A DNA stretch of 42,535 nucleotides from Nymphaea colorata. Its lineage: Eukaryota > Streptophyta > Magnoliopsida > Nymphaeales > Nymphaeaceae. Position 1 is the stretch's first letter. The number at the start of each line of letters is the position of its first letter. The position numbers and the translations under genes are program-made. The DNA lies in the NCBI RefSeq assembly GCF_008831285.2, contig NW_022204516.1, positions 1 to 42,535 of the forward strand. Reading direction: 5' to 3'. This document shows positions 1 to 11,303 of the stretch, in pieces. Under the pieces are notes generated by a model. That model ran no database searches. It had not been told where the DNA came from and was given only the letters and a program-made list of their open reading frames with translations.

Positions 1-253
1 AAAAAGGATAATCTTTTATTCAAATGAAAATGTAATGGCTGTAACAACATAGCTACTCTTTACAAGAAACTGTTGCACATATTTATACAAGAAAGAATAA
101 GGAAGGAGGAGCTGAACTAGCCGTTGGGCTAGTTCCAACGGCTAGCTCAGCAGAAAAAGAAAAAAAGAAAATAAAACAAAAAAGGAAAAATAAACTAAAA
201 TCTAACTAAGAACTAAGATGTAACAACTAACAAAGAAATCCTATTTCTTAACA
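1..253 (-). repeat. 3' LTR of the copia element (partial)
   Basis: Positions 4-253 repeat 4934-5213 almost base for base, ending in the same cttaaca (TGTTAAG on the minus strand). By eye there are about four substitutions plus small indels, and a roughly 30-base block with an extra ccgttgg/ccaacgg arm that is present only in the other LTR. About 66 bases of this LTR lie outside the window. Confidence 0.95.
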
Positions 254-266
254 CCCCCCTTTAAAC
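254..266 (-). other. Polypurine tract of the copia element
   Basis: The minus strand reads GTTTAAAGGGGGG directly before the TGTTAAG start of the 3' LTR. That is the position and composition expected of the plus-strand priming site. Confidence 0.85.
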
Positions 267-384
267 TTACGGTGCTATCACCGAAAGTTTATCTAAAAGA
301 AAGTTGAATCTGGGAGAACATAGGGGCTTCGTAAAGAAGTCGCCAGTTGGAATTCCGACGAGACATATGGAAGCTTGATGGTTT

Positions 385-600
385 TCAGAAATTCTTCACG
401 CTAGTGACATCTATTTCTATATGTTTGGTTCGTTCATAGAATGTTTGGTTTTTGGCAATGTAGATAGAACTCTTGTTGTCGTAGCACAAATCAGTGGGTT
501 CTTCTATTTCCGTTCTCATATCAAGGAGCATTTGACGAAGCCAGACAATTTCCATAGTTGTGGAAGCCATAGCTTGATATTCAGCTTCAGTAAAGAGAGA
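385..600 (-). pseudogene. copia RNase H remnant
   Basis: The translation MASTTMEIVWLRQMLLDM ... CYDNKSSIYIAKNQTFYERT then KHIEIDVTSVK matches the end of copia RNase H (canonical ASTTCEIVWLRxLL, CDNxSAIxIAxNPVFHERTKHIEID). It lies between RT and the polypurine tract as expected. The frame does not connect with RT. Confidence 0.92.
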
Positions 601-905
601 GAGACTTTTATTGCTTTTTGCACTTCTACGAAATGAATGATTCCCCTAAAAAAATGCAAAACTCAGTAGTTGAATGTCTATCATTTGGATCACCTCCCCA
701 ATCAGCATCAGTATAAGCAGTCAAATTTAGAGAGGAAGAAGAAGACATCAAACTCCCTTATTTATTGTCCCTTTGATGTATCTAATGATACGAATAACAA
801 TTACCATATGAATGGTTGATGGCACATGCTGAAATTGATTATTGTATGAACCGCATGAGCAATATTAGGGTGAGTGATACTAAGATACATTAAGGATCCC
901 ACAAG

Positions 906-1630
906 CTATCGGTAGAGAGTAGGATTAGTGAGAGGAACTCCATCATCAATGTTCATCTTGCTTTCCACTACTTTAGGGGTTTCCGTGATCTTATCATCTG
1001 TTATACTTGACTTATCAATAATTTCTGCAGCAAACTTAGTTTGAGAAAAAAAATATCCTCTAGTAGAATATGCAACCTCAATACTCAAGAAGTACGTTAG
1101 AAAACCTAAATCTTTCATTTCAAATGTTTTCTGTAGGAGGTTCTTACATTCTTTAATACATTCTTTGTCACTACTTGTAATGATCATGTCATCAACATAC
1201 AGTAGAATGATTATGATACCTGCAGTAGTTTTCTTAACAAACAAAGCAGTGCCAGTCAAATATGAGTGAAATCCATAGTTAGAGATAACAGAGTTAAAAC
1301 GATTAGACCAAGTTTTAGGAGTTTGTTTGAGGCCATATAAAGTTTTCTTAAGTCTAAGAACTTTTTCTTGTGGAATTGACAAACCGGGTGGTACTTCCAT
1401 ATAAACACTTCTTCCATAAGATCTCCATTTAAAAAAACATTTTTAACATCCATTTGATAAATATTCTAGTTTTTAATATATGCTAAAGCAATAAGGGTCC
1501 TAACAGTAGTCATTCTAGCTACTGGGGCAAATGTCTCCTCATAGTCAATACCATATTCTTAAGTATAACTTTAGCAACTAGCCTGACTTTATATCTCTCT
1601 AGAGATCCATCACTCTTAGTTTTCACATTG
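906..1630 (-). pseudogene. copia reverse transcriptase remnant
   Basis: Minus-strand translations give MDVKNVFLNGDLMEEVF (compare MDVKTAFLNGxLEEEVYM), then, after a frame change near 1395, MEVPPGLSIPQEKVLRLKKT and LYGLKQTPKTW (canonical LYGLKQAPRAW), and the catalytic LLYVDDMIIT with YVDD at 1188-1199. The last part, DLGFLTYFLSIEV, matches DLGxLxYFLGIEV. Catalytic Asps are present, but the frame is broken at least once and ends at a stop before RNase H. Some antisense reading frames over this element are artefacts. Confidence 0.92.
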
Positions 1631-1639
1631 TATACTCAT

Positions 1640-3065
1640 TTGTATCTGATAGTCCTTTTCCCTATAGGTAAATCTTGTATTTTTCAAGTTTGAGTTTTTC
1701 TCAAGGCATCTAATTCTTCTAGCATAGCATTCTTCCACTCAATATATTTGGAGGCTTCATTAAAAGTCGATGGTTCAAAATGAGAGTGAATGGCATTGAT
1801 CCTAGCTCTATGTGTTGGGGCATAAGTCTCATATGACACAAATCTATTGGGTTGTCTTACATTCCTAGTCGATCATCTAAGGTTTTCTCCACTTGAAGTT
1901 GATTGGAGATCAATAATCTCATATTTTCTTCTTCATTAGTGTCTTATTTCCGGTTTCTTTATGATATGTGATTATGTCCTTGGTTGCTCCACTATTATCA
2001 TTATCATTATTGTTGTTATCATCAGTGTCATAATTCATCATCACATTGAGAGATATACTTGAATAGGAAAGAATAATCATTGTTATGTTGTGACTCTCAT
2101 AGTTTTTGAATCCATTTTCTTCTTTAGTAAACTTTATATTCTTTGAAACTATGATATTGTCTTTGACTGGGTCATAACATTTGTAGCATGTTTGAGTCCC
2201 AGAATAACTAATGAATGCACATTCAATAACCTTGGAGCTAAGTTTATCGCCTTGTCATTAAGAACAAAACATTTGCATCCAAAAATGCGAAGCCTGTTGA
2301 GATCGGGTTCATATTTGAATAATTTTTCAAAAGGAGTTGTATTATTAAAACTTTGGGGGCATTCTATTTATGAGATAGACATAAGCAAGAGCAGTTTCAG
2401 CCCAAAAATATTTTGGTATATTTTTGCCAATAAGAAGAGTTTTTGTTGTTTCAATTATGTGCTTATGTTTTCTTTCCGAAAGCCCCATTTTGTGAGGTGT
2501 TCTTGGACAATAATTTTTGATGAACTAGTCCATAGTTTCTAAATATCTTTTGGATTCATTTGATTATATTATCCTCTAGAATCAATTCTAGAATTTCCAA
2601 ATTAGCATTAAATTGTGTTTGTACCAAGTTGTGAAAATTTTCGAACATCTCAAAAACTTCAAATTTGTATTTAGGAGATATATCCAACAATATCTAGTAA
2701 AATCATCAACAAATATCATATAATACGATAGCTTTCATTTTGACATGATAGGAGAGGTCCCCATACATCGGAATGAAGAAACTCAAAGGGCATAGATGAA
2801 AAGAAGTTCCTTTGTCCAAAAGATAAAGATTTATTTTTCATATATGCAATCATTACATTTGAAATTCAATACAAATGTCCTTGGTAGGAATTATCATAGA
2901 TAGTTTTCTAATGTTTGGATGGCTAATCTTGATGCCAAACATTGATGTCCACATTTTTGACATAGTGACAATTTTCTTTGGGATACATAAATTGTTCATG
3001 TAGTAAAGGTTCCCTTTTCGAAAACCTTCCCCAATCAATCTCCCGATTTGGTGATCCTTCACCAA
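1640..3065 (-). pseudogene. copia GAG-pre-integrase and integrase remnant
   Basis: Minus-strand translation of 2853-3065 gives DHQIGRLIGEGFRKGNLYYMN and, a little later, HPNIRKLSMIIPTKDICIEFQ. These match the GAG-pre-integrase domain (Asp-X-X-X-X-G-X-L-I-G...KGxLYY; GHPNxxxL) that precedes copia integrase. The following roughly 1.2 kb, up to the RT domain, has the position and remaining similarity of the integrase core but is split among frames, so I could not place the D,D35E residues with confidence. Confidence 0.75.
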
Positions 3066-3239
3066 ACATTTATTTGATGAGAAACCATATCAACACAAAG
3101 ATCTGAAATTGAGATATAGAAAGCAAGTTAAGATTAAGTCTAGGGACATAACTGACTTTTGGAACAAAGAATTTTTGTTTTCCAAATTCTTTTTCAAAAT
3201 TCTCAAATTCTTAACACTCAAAGATGTTCCATCAGCGGC

Positions 3240-3345
3240 AACTACATTGATTCTTTTCTTGCTCGTTCAAAATTAGTCAAGGATGACATGTTTGGTGTCA
3301 TATGAAAAGATGCACCAGAATCTAGAAGTCAAGGAAACATATCGG
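3240..3345 (-). pseudogene. copia aspartic protease active-site region
   Basis: The minus strand encodes LLDSGASFHMTPNMSSLTNF. DSGAS with a following H(M/I)T is the catalytic Asp motif of copia proteases; the Asp-Ser-Gly-Ala codons lie at 3311-3322. The protease would cut the Gag-Pol polyprotein. It lies between the gag zinc knuckle and the integrase region, as expected for copia, with broken frames on both sides. Confidence 0.85.
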
Positions 3346-3426
3346 AGTGTTGGAGGTGCATGCCATTGTTGCTAGCGCTACAGAATTGACTCCTTGATTT
3401 TGAGTGAAGAGCCGTCATGATTTGTT

Positions 3427-4536
3427 TCAGCATTGTGGAGATTGACGTAAGATCACATCATTCATTGCAACATTCACAACCTTCCTTTGATTAAATTGTT
3501 TAGTGTTGTACTGCCCACTCTGAGATATGAAGTTCCTCGGTTGTGTGTCCACCTTGAGGATGTAAAGCTCCTCCTTTGAGAAAATTTCCTCCATAGTTTC
3601 ATGATTGTCCTTCATTGTTGTTCAACTTAGGACAACTAGGTCTTATGTGACCCGGTTCATGATAAAAGTGACAAACAACTTTATATTCCCTTCTATTTTG
3701 ATTTTGAAGTGAGGGCGTCTAAAAGATCTAATGTTGTTTCTGGGTCTAGAGGCTGCTAAAACTTTTTCTTTTTCTTGTTTGGAAATAAGGACGCTATCTC
3801 TTTCTTTGGATAATTTCATTTGGTTTCTTCTCCACTTAACTTTGTAAGAAGTTCATGAATGAGTGGAGGAGAGGCTAAGGATAGTAAGGCTAACCTTATT
3901 TGTTCAAATTCGGGTCGTAGCCTTGAAGAAATTGAAAAAATCTAATTCATCAACTTCATCTCTTCTAATCTCATGACAATTACATTCCATTCCTAGTTTA
4001 GGACTAAGTTGATCTAACTTATTCCACACACTAGAGATTTCCATAAAATAATCTCTAACATTTTCTCTCCTTGTTGATATTTGTGCCTTTTGAATCAAAA
4101 GATACTTTTAGGCTATATCTTTTGGGTAAACATCCATTGAGATATTCCCAAACTCACTAGTTTTTTCATAATACATGAGATTTGGGCAATTCTTGTAAAT
4201 CTATTCTTTAATCCTAGAGATCTTGTCTTCCAAATCATCTAATTTCTTATAGTATTCATTCATAGCATTTTGTCTTTCTTCTCCTTCTAATTCTTTCACA
4301 ATCCCATTTTCTACTTGATCAAATGAGAGGAGGAGTGGACGTACCTCTTATGAAACCCCATAAATATTTTCCTTTGATATGCATCTCGATGCATTTTGCC
4401 ACAAAGTGTAGTTGGTTCCATCAAGTTTGTATGGAGCATGATAACTTCCTCCTTCAATCGATATTTTGGAGTCCTCCATGAGAGCAAGATAATAATCTCC
4501 AAGGCAGTCAAAAAGCACTTCTAAATATTTCACCAA
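3427..4536 (-). pseudogene. copia gag remnant (UBN2-type gag, zinc knuckle)
   Basis: Near the N-terminus the translation includes KLDGTNYTLWQNASR followed by KENIYGV, the usual start of plant copia gag (variants of KLDGTNYTLW...). The middle part carries ...VRDYFMEISSVWNKLDQL, typical of the UBN2 gag domain. The zinc knuckle at 3632-3673 reads CHFYHEPGHIRPSC: the spacing of CX2CX4HX4C is kept, but the second Cys is Tyr (TAT at 3662-3664), which should abolish zinc binding. The coding sequence changes frame several times between 3620 and 4530. Gag would form the virus-like particle and package the RNA; this copy cannot. Confidence 0.85.
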
Positions 4537-4854
4537 ACAGTCGGTGACCAGTGACAGAAAAAGTCTTCAAGAAGCAGCAAAAAATGCCCTTTTCTTCTTC
4601 AACAAACAGAAATTTGAAGCCTTAATCTTGGTGCAAGTATGTACTGGAAATGCAGTGAAGACAGCTGCCCTTATTCGGCAAAACAGCAGATTTGTGTTTG
4701 CCGAAAAAGTGAGCAGGAAAATAAGCAGTTTGTGCACCTGAAGGCTTTGTATTTGATGCAGTCATAGAAATAACCAATTTCAGAAATCCTCCAACGAACC
4801 AGTAGCTCCAAACAGTAAAACAACTTCTGAAAATTCTTCAAGAAGCAGCCCAGT

Positions 4855-4867
4855 GGCTCTGATACCA
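4855..4867 (-). other. Primer binding site, initiator tRNA-Met
   Basis: The minus strand reads TGGTATCAGAGCC immediately after the 5' LTR. This is the standard primer binding site of plant copia elements, complementary to the 3' end of initiator tRNA-Met. Confidence 0.95.
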
Positions 4868-5213
4868 TGAAAATGTGATTGTAACAGTCACAAATCAAAC
4901 ATATAACAGAAATGGCACTAAGGCCAAGTGAACAAGGATAATCTTTTATTCAAATGAAAATGTAATGGCTGTAACAACACAGCTACTCTTTACAAGAAAC
5001 TGTTACACATATTTATACAAGAAAGAATAAGGAAGGAGGAGCTGAACTTAGCCGTTGGGCTAGTTCCAACAGCTCATAATAGAGCCGTTGGAACTGGCCA
5101 ATGGCTAGCTCAGCAGAAAAAGAAAAAAAAATTAAACAAAAAAGGATAAATAAACTAAAACCTAACTAAGAACTAAGATGTAACAACTAACAAAGAAATC
5201 CTATTTCTTAACA
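4868..5213 (-). repeat. 5' LTR of the copia element (complete, 346 bp)
   Basis: It starts TGTTAAG and ends ...TCA on the minus strand, giving the TG...CA termini expected of an LTR, and abuts the primer binding site with no gap. A short inverted repeat (ccgttgggc / gctagttccaac and copies) lies near 5050-5110. Confidence 0.93.
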
Positions 5214-5261
5214 TGGAATGCACGACAACACCTAAATCCTCGGGTATGTCGGAATGGTGTG

Positions 5262-5302
<41 letters not shown>

Positions 5303-5699
5303 ACTCTTATATTGGCATGCCAGGCTTCATTGGACATACATGCCCTTTCGATACAAAAAACATGGTTACAAGTCTATCCTACATTTGTGCAGCATATGCG
5401 TTTAAAGTTTTAAACAATGATGTGTTTATGAATTAATTCCAGACCATTACAGCATAATAGTATAAGACGATCTTTCACTATAATTTTGTTGTGTTCCACT
5501 GTCCTGTACCTGTACCCATGTCTAGCCATGTCAACATTGGTGCTGGTCCTTTCCAGGTGAGTCCATATGACATTAATAATGCTTGTTTCCTTCCCATGCA
5601 CAGCTTTCAGGAGTATTATTCAGTTTAGTTTGGTTACTATAACTTATATATTTTGTAATTTTTGTGGAAGTCTTGACCAATCGAAATTTTTAAATGCAG
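5214..5699. other. No gene seen; contains a (TA)n microsatellite at 5263-5299
   Basis: Single-copy-looking AT-rich DNA between the copia LTR and the first NPH3 exon. An 18-unit TA run sits about 50 bp from the LTR end. The missing first NPH3 exon is not here. Confidence 0.7.
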
Positions 5700-8037
5700 A
5701 TATGTTGCACCAGAGTTGGCTGCTGACTTCATTGTTAATGTTGGGGATGTCAAATTTTATTTACACAAGTTATTGACTGTCATTTCCGGATGATATAGTG
5801 TTGAGTACAACATAAGGTTTTGCTTTTTCTTCTCCTACTTTATTTTCCTCTTCATTTGTATGGTTCTGGATATGAGGAATTGGTGTCACACAAATTGGTT
5901 GTCTTAACACCCTTGGTTTCGTTGTTCTATGTGTTGTAGTGTTTACATAACTTTAAATATGCGAAGTTGTTGCCGTGCTGCCATAAACAGAGGATTCATC
6001 GTGCTAAATTTTTATTTTCCTTGCATGATGCAGTTTCCTCTTCTTTCAAAGAGTGCACGGATGCAAATGCTAGTGAGCAACAATAATGAAAAAAATAATG
6101 ATGAAGTTCACATTCCTGACATTCCTGGGGAGCCTCAGCTTTTGAAATTTGTGCAAAGTTTTGTTACGGGATGACAGTTACACTAAATGCTTACAATGTT
6201 GTTGCTGCACGCTGTGCCGCCGAATACTTGGAAATGCATGAAGCAGTTGAGAAAGGCAACTTGATTTACAAAATTGAAGTGTTCCTGGATTCAACCATTT
6301 GTAGGAGTTGGAAGGATTCCATCATTGTGCTTCAGGCTACAAGGTCATTATTTCCATGGTCTGAAGAACTGAAGGTGGTTGCTCGTTGCATTGACTCTAT
6401 CGCATCCAGGGCATCTGGTGAGCCAACAAAGGTGGACTGGTCTTACAGCTACAACAGGAAGAAGCTTGCATCTGAAAATGGCACCGACCCTCATTGGAAT
6501 GGAATTCAAAGACATATAACCATTCCAAAGGATTGGTGGGTTGAAGATCTTTGTGAGCTTGAGATTGACTTCTATAAGCAAGTGATTGTATCTATCAAAT
6601 CAAAGGGAAATATGTCATCCGACTTGGTTGGTGAAGCTCTTAAAGCTTATGCACTAAAGCGACTTCCTGCCTTTGACAGGGATAAGGTTCATGGAAGTGA
6701 AGCAGCCAGAAAACGATCACTTGTTGAAACTATTATTTGGTTGTTGCCTTCAAAGAAAGGGAGTGTATCTTGTACATTCTTGCTAAAGCTGTTGAAAGCA
6801 GGAATTTTGCTGGATATTGTGAGATAGCAAAGAGAGAGATTGTGAAGAGAATAGTTGTACAGCTGGATGAGGCTGCTGCAGTTGATCTCCTGATGCCAGC
6901 ATCAGTTAGTGAAAATGGGTTGTATGATATTGACCTTGTGCAAAATATTGTCCATGAATTTTTAGTGCAGGAGCAAAATGCTAGGATTGGCCATCCTGTG
7001 GTGCCTGATGGGCAACTGCCTGATGAGAGTAGGACGTTGGCTTCTGTTTCTTCTGTTTCTTATGCTTCTCAGCTTGCAGTGGCAAATGTTATGGATGGAT
7101 ATCTTTTGGAGATTGCCCATGATCCCAATCTTCCTGTAGCCAAGTTTATTGATCTGGCTGAGATGCTACCAGATACTGCACGCCCTGTTCATGATGGGCT
7201 TTATCAAGCAATCGACAGGTATCTTAAGGTATGCTACTCTTTGTTAAACCTTCCTTCTTATTGAACATGAGGCTAAACAATTACAGTAAGTCGTTTGAAC
7301 AAGAAGTTATGCAATGTTGCATAAATTCAAGTTTTCAACTTGAATAACATTTAAAGATGGAGACCCTAAAAATATATTCGGAAATCACACTCTCTCTCAT
7401 TTCTGTATTCAGTATTTGCCATCCAAGAAAACAATTTTTAAACTTCAGAACAGTTTGAATTTGGAATAATTGTGAATAACAAATTATTGAAGAAAGAAGA
7501 AATCTTCTCACTGCACATAGTGGTTGAGATGCGTTCTCTGATTCTTTGAGTGTATTTGTATCTGTAGGAGCATTCTGGTATAAGCAAGGGTGATAAGAAG
7601 AGGCTGTGCAGTCTGATGGACTGTAAGAAACTGTCAGCTGCAGCATGTAGCCATGCCGTCCAGAACGATAGACTTCCCCTACGTGTGGTGGTCCAAGTGT
7701 TGTTCTTTGAACAGGCAAGGGGAGGAGCTGCTGGTGGAATTGGGGTGACAGGTATGCCTAGTACACTGAGGACCTTCCTACCTGAGAATGGTGGATCCCA
7801 TGGGATTTCGAGGACAGCCACAATCAACAAAGAGGATGACTGGGATGGAACACTTATCACATCAGCTGAGCTAAGGACCATTAAAGGGGACTTGACATCC
7901 GTGAGGGTTGGAGTGGACAAGACTGACATTACAGATGCAAAACATGCTGAGAGAGTGAGAAGCAAGGTGAGAGGGATTCTCAAGTCCAAGAAGATCTTTA
8001 TTAAGCTCTGGTCAAGCAAAGAGGAGGGTAAAAATAG
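5700..8037 (+). pseudogene. NPH3/BTB-family pseudogene (phototropic-response NPH3-like, At1g67900-like group)
   Basis: The family are plant BTB-NPH3 proteins, thought to be substrate adaptors for CUL3 ubiquitin ligases in phototropin and auxin signalling. Three exons can be read: 5700-5769 (RYVAPELAADFIVNVGDV then KFYLHK, start of the BTB domain), 6034-7228 ([91 protein letters not shown]), and 7568-8037 (EHSGISKGDKKRLCSLMDCK, NDRLPLRVVVQVLFFEQ, KSKKIFIKLWSSK). Introns have GT/AG except the first donor. Lesions: the G of the first donor is lost (AAG followed directly by tt at 5769-5770); one base is missing near 6138 (frame moves before [10 protein letters not shown]); one base is missing near 6819 (before [10 protein letters not shown]). 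The N-terminal exon is absent and the C-terminus stops in a TA-rich block about 30 residues early. Introns show it is not a retrocopy. The subgroup assignment is from memory of family sequences. Confidence 0.93.
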
Positions 8038-8039
8038 CA

Positions 8040-8960
<921 letters not shown>

Positions 8961-10137
8961 GTCCTAGCAATGGAAGGGGACGGCACTGGGCTGCCTGCTA
9001 CACCTGATGGATGGAGTGTGGTTGCTGCAGCCCTCAGATGGCCAAGAGAGACAGCAACATGATGGAGGAGTGCTCGGATGGAGGCAGGGGCTCGGCCTGC
9101 CTGGCCGAGGTCACCTTGGTGCTTATGACTATGTTCGGTGGAAGGGTGCAGCAATGGAGGCTGCAAGAAGAGGTTGCCCGATGAAGTGGAGGTGGTGAAC
9201 TGAGATGCACACGACCAATCTTTGGAGAGGGAACCTAACTAGTTAGACTCCAAGGGGACAAGCGAAGCTCGGAACAAGGAGGTGAGCTTGGTATAGGTTT
9301 AGGTAGGCTCGGTTTAGGTGAAGCGGGTTAGGTCTAGTTGGAAATGGTTTGGTAGTGGAGTGGGCTTGGTCTAGACGTGAAAGGGAGGTTAATTGCTAAG
9401 AGGGTCGGTTATGACTTAGAGATAGGTGAAGGGTTGTGCGAGGGAGGGTGGAGAGTTACACGAGAGAAGATGACACTAATGATTAGGATCAGTTAGGCTA
9501 AGGGGTTTAAGTCAAGAGACATGCGAGGGCAGTGGTTCACTATTGATGGGTGAAGGATAGTAATGACGAGGAGGAGGAGTTAGCATGAGGTGGAGGTATA
9601 TTAACGCTTGCATGAAGTGGAAAGGGTCGGTTATGAGAGGTGAAGAGGCTAAGAGGTTTGAGAAGGGTCTCCCTAGCTAAGGAAATTGAATACGTACCAT
9701 AACTCCTCAATGATGGCTGAAGATGGTGCGAGTCGAGGTGAATGGTTGAAGAGACACTCGGTGGAGGGATTTGTAACTCTCGTCTTTTAAGACAGGGAGC
9801 TCAAGAGGAGGCTGCGACGTGTAACGGTTGCAGCCTGCACCCTCTCCTTAACTCGATTTAGTGCCCTTTTGATGGGAATACCCTTGCCAATTAATTCGAA
9901 CTCTAGTAAGGAATCAAACTGACCATGGGCAAATCAAACCATTCCTGCAGGTGATCCGGACTCATTTTTTTCTGATCTTTCGATGGCTAGTGATTGTGAG
10001 GCCCCAATTCTTGACTGGTATGTCATTAGTACTCACTTGACCAAGAATTAAATGCCATTAGTACTGACCATAAAAAATTAGTGCTGACTATGACATTAAT
10101 ACGGTAACAAAAAATGGAAAGGAAAGGTTATCATTGT
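8961..10137. other. Unassigned, partly G-rich plus-strand sequence; no gene recognised
   Basis: From about 9200 to 9800 the plus strand is rich in G and poor in C (many ggtttagg, gtgaag, gaggtt words). Short open frames near 8918-9200 on both strands have no family similarity that I recognise and no supporting splice or start context. It could be part of an old transposon. Confidence 0.5.
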
Positions 10138-10183
10138 ATGCTATTAGAAGAAGGAGATATATGCCATTAGAAGAAGGAGATAT
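10138..10183 (+). repeat. 23-bp tandem repeat, two copies
   Basis: Units at 10138-10160 and 10161-10183 read atgc(t/c)attagaagaagg followed by agatat, with one substitution. Confidence 0.9.
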
Positions 10184-10416
10184 ATCCATCACTGTAGGAA
10201 TTAGGTTCAAGCTTTCCCCAGCCCTGCTCCGAATTATTGAATTGATTTGATGATTCAATCAATCTATCTTAGGCGAACGAGAGTATATCTCGATCAGGGT
10301 GGATCTATATAAAGATCGCTTGTTTTGTTTCCATGAAAATCAAATAGAAGCAATTTGATTGGTATGATCCATGGCTTAAATTAACCAGCCAAAAAAACTA
10401 CTTGTTACAAATAAAA

Positions 10417-10490
10417 TCCCACAGTGTGATGGGCGGTGTGTACAAGGCCTGGGAATGAATTCACCGCCGTATGGCTGACCTGCGATTATT
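10417..10490 (-). pseudogene. Organellar small-subunit rRNA fragment (plastid rrn16-like, 3' region)
   Basis: The plus strand contains gggcggtgtgtacaaggcc, then gggaatgaattcaccgccgt and atggctgacc. This is the complement of the universally conserved 3' region of SSU rRNA. The preceding tcccacagtgtgatggg is closer to plastid 16S (tcccatagtgtgacggg) than to plant mitochondrial 18S as I remember them. Several substitutions and the loss of neighbouring rRNA on both sides show it is a fragment, not a functional gene. Confidence 0.88.
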
Positions 10491-11128
10491 GTCTGACCTG
10501 AATCAGTGACCTTCACTCTCATTAATGGAAAGGTTATGGAAAAGTCCTTTGGAATAATTTTTTGGTTGTGCGAACCAAGTCAAAGGTATACGGCCTGAGG
10601 ATTGATCTCCGACTCCGGCCGCCTATTAGGCATTGCCAAAGTTAATTCCTCTTTCTTATTCTTAAGCAAGCCCCCGCATTCGGCTATAGCCGAACCCCCT
10701 GAATCGGGAGCTGCTTCATGAGCAAAGCGTAGGACTGATTCAGACTCACTCTGATAGACTATCAGACAGGAATTTTTGAAAAGACAAAACATCCCCCCAC
10801 TTGACGAGCAAAGCCCACAAAGCACTCGCAAATCAGCCCTCTCCACAGCCCCTAGGATTTCCCCCGTGGCGAATCTACGTTCGATTGATTCAATATCAAT
10901 GAACCTAGAAGAAGTGTAATGATCATATGTCTGTAATGCATTGTCGAGGCGTATTCTTAAAGTACCAATATCTACGACCGTAGGCTAGCTGAAAATCTGA
11001 GTTTATCGGAATCTTCTTCCTTTTGAAAAAAGCCGTTCCACAGTGGTAAAGTCTTATCTCGTGTGCGCTGACCCGTGCCCCAGCAGCACAAAAGGGCGGC
11101 GAGCGGTTTCCTGAAAACTAGCTTCTGA

Positions 11129-11236
11129 TACATAGTATAAATAATGAAAGATCCAGTATTTCAAAATTGTGTCTAGAATGACCGGAAAGGTAGAAACGAG
11201 ACCGGATATAGTTTTCTCATTCTGAACAAATCCAAA
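11129..11236 (-). pseudogene. cemA: cemA fragment (plastid envelope membrane protein, C-terminal region)
   Basis: The translation [20 protein letters not shown] then [16 protein letters not shown] matches the last part of plastid CemA ([30 protein letters not shown]). CemA is an inner envelope protein linked to CO2 uptake and proton extrusion. The match fades after YYVS, about 10 to 15 residues before the normal C-terminus. It is fused in frame downstream of the psbC piece; the two genes lie far apart in ordinary plastomes. Confidence 0.88.
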
Positions 11237-11303
11237 AAGGTTCATTGCTTCAGCCCAGAATACGATTAATCCAGCGTGGGCCAAGTGAGCTTCCAGCTTT
11301 CAG
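11234..11303 (-). pseudogene. psbC: psbC fragment (photosystem II CP43)
   Basis: Minus-strand translation reads [19 protein letters not shown], matching the N-terminal region of plastid CP43 ([19 protein letters not shown]), a chlorophyll-binding core antenna protein of photosystem II. Only about 20 codons are kept, with Gly to Glu in the middle. The reading frame continues without a break into a cemA-derived piece. The codon that a start search would take as Met is TTG, so there is no real start. Confidence 0.85.

Larger units (their letters stand above)
1..5213 (-). mobile_element. Ty1/copia LTR retrotransposon, degenerate, truncated by window edge
   Basis: Read on the minus strand this is a complete copia layout: 5' LTR (4868-5213), a tRNA-iMet primer binding site next to it, gag with a zinc knuckle, an aspartic protease DSGAS site, GAG-pre-integrase and integrase remnants, reverse transcriptase with YVDD, RNase H, a polypurine tract, then the 3' LTR, whose outer part lies beyond base 1. 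The order protease-integrase-RT-RNase H defines copia as opposed to gypsy. Every coding domain is interrupted by frameshifts or stops, so the element is not autonomous. The base pairs next to the right LTR end (tggaa, 5214-5218) would be the target duplication, but its partner is outside the window. Confidence 0.95.

Noticed and set aside
2192-2542. 116-codon plus-strand open frame
   Set aside because: It is antisense to the integrase region of the copia element and has no similarity of its own.
4855-4867. tRNA gene fragment
   Set aside because: The match to the tRNA-Met 3' end is the retrotransposon primer binding site; no tRNA gene body is present.
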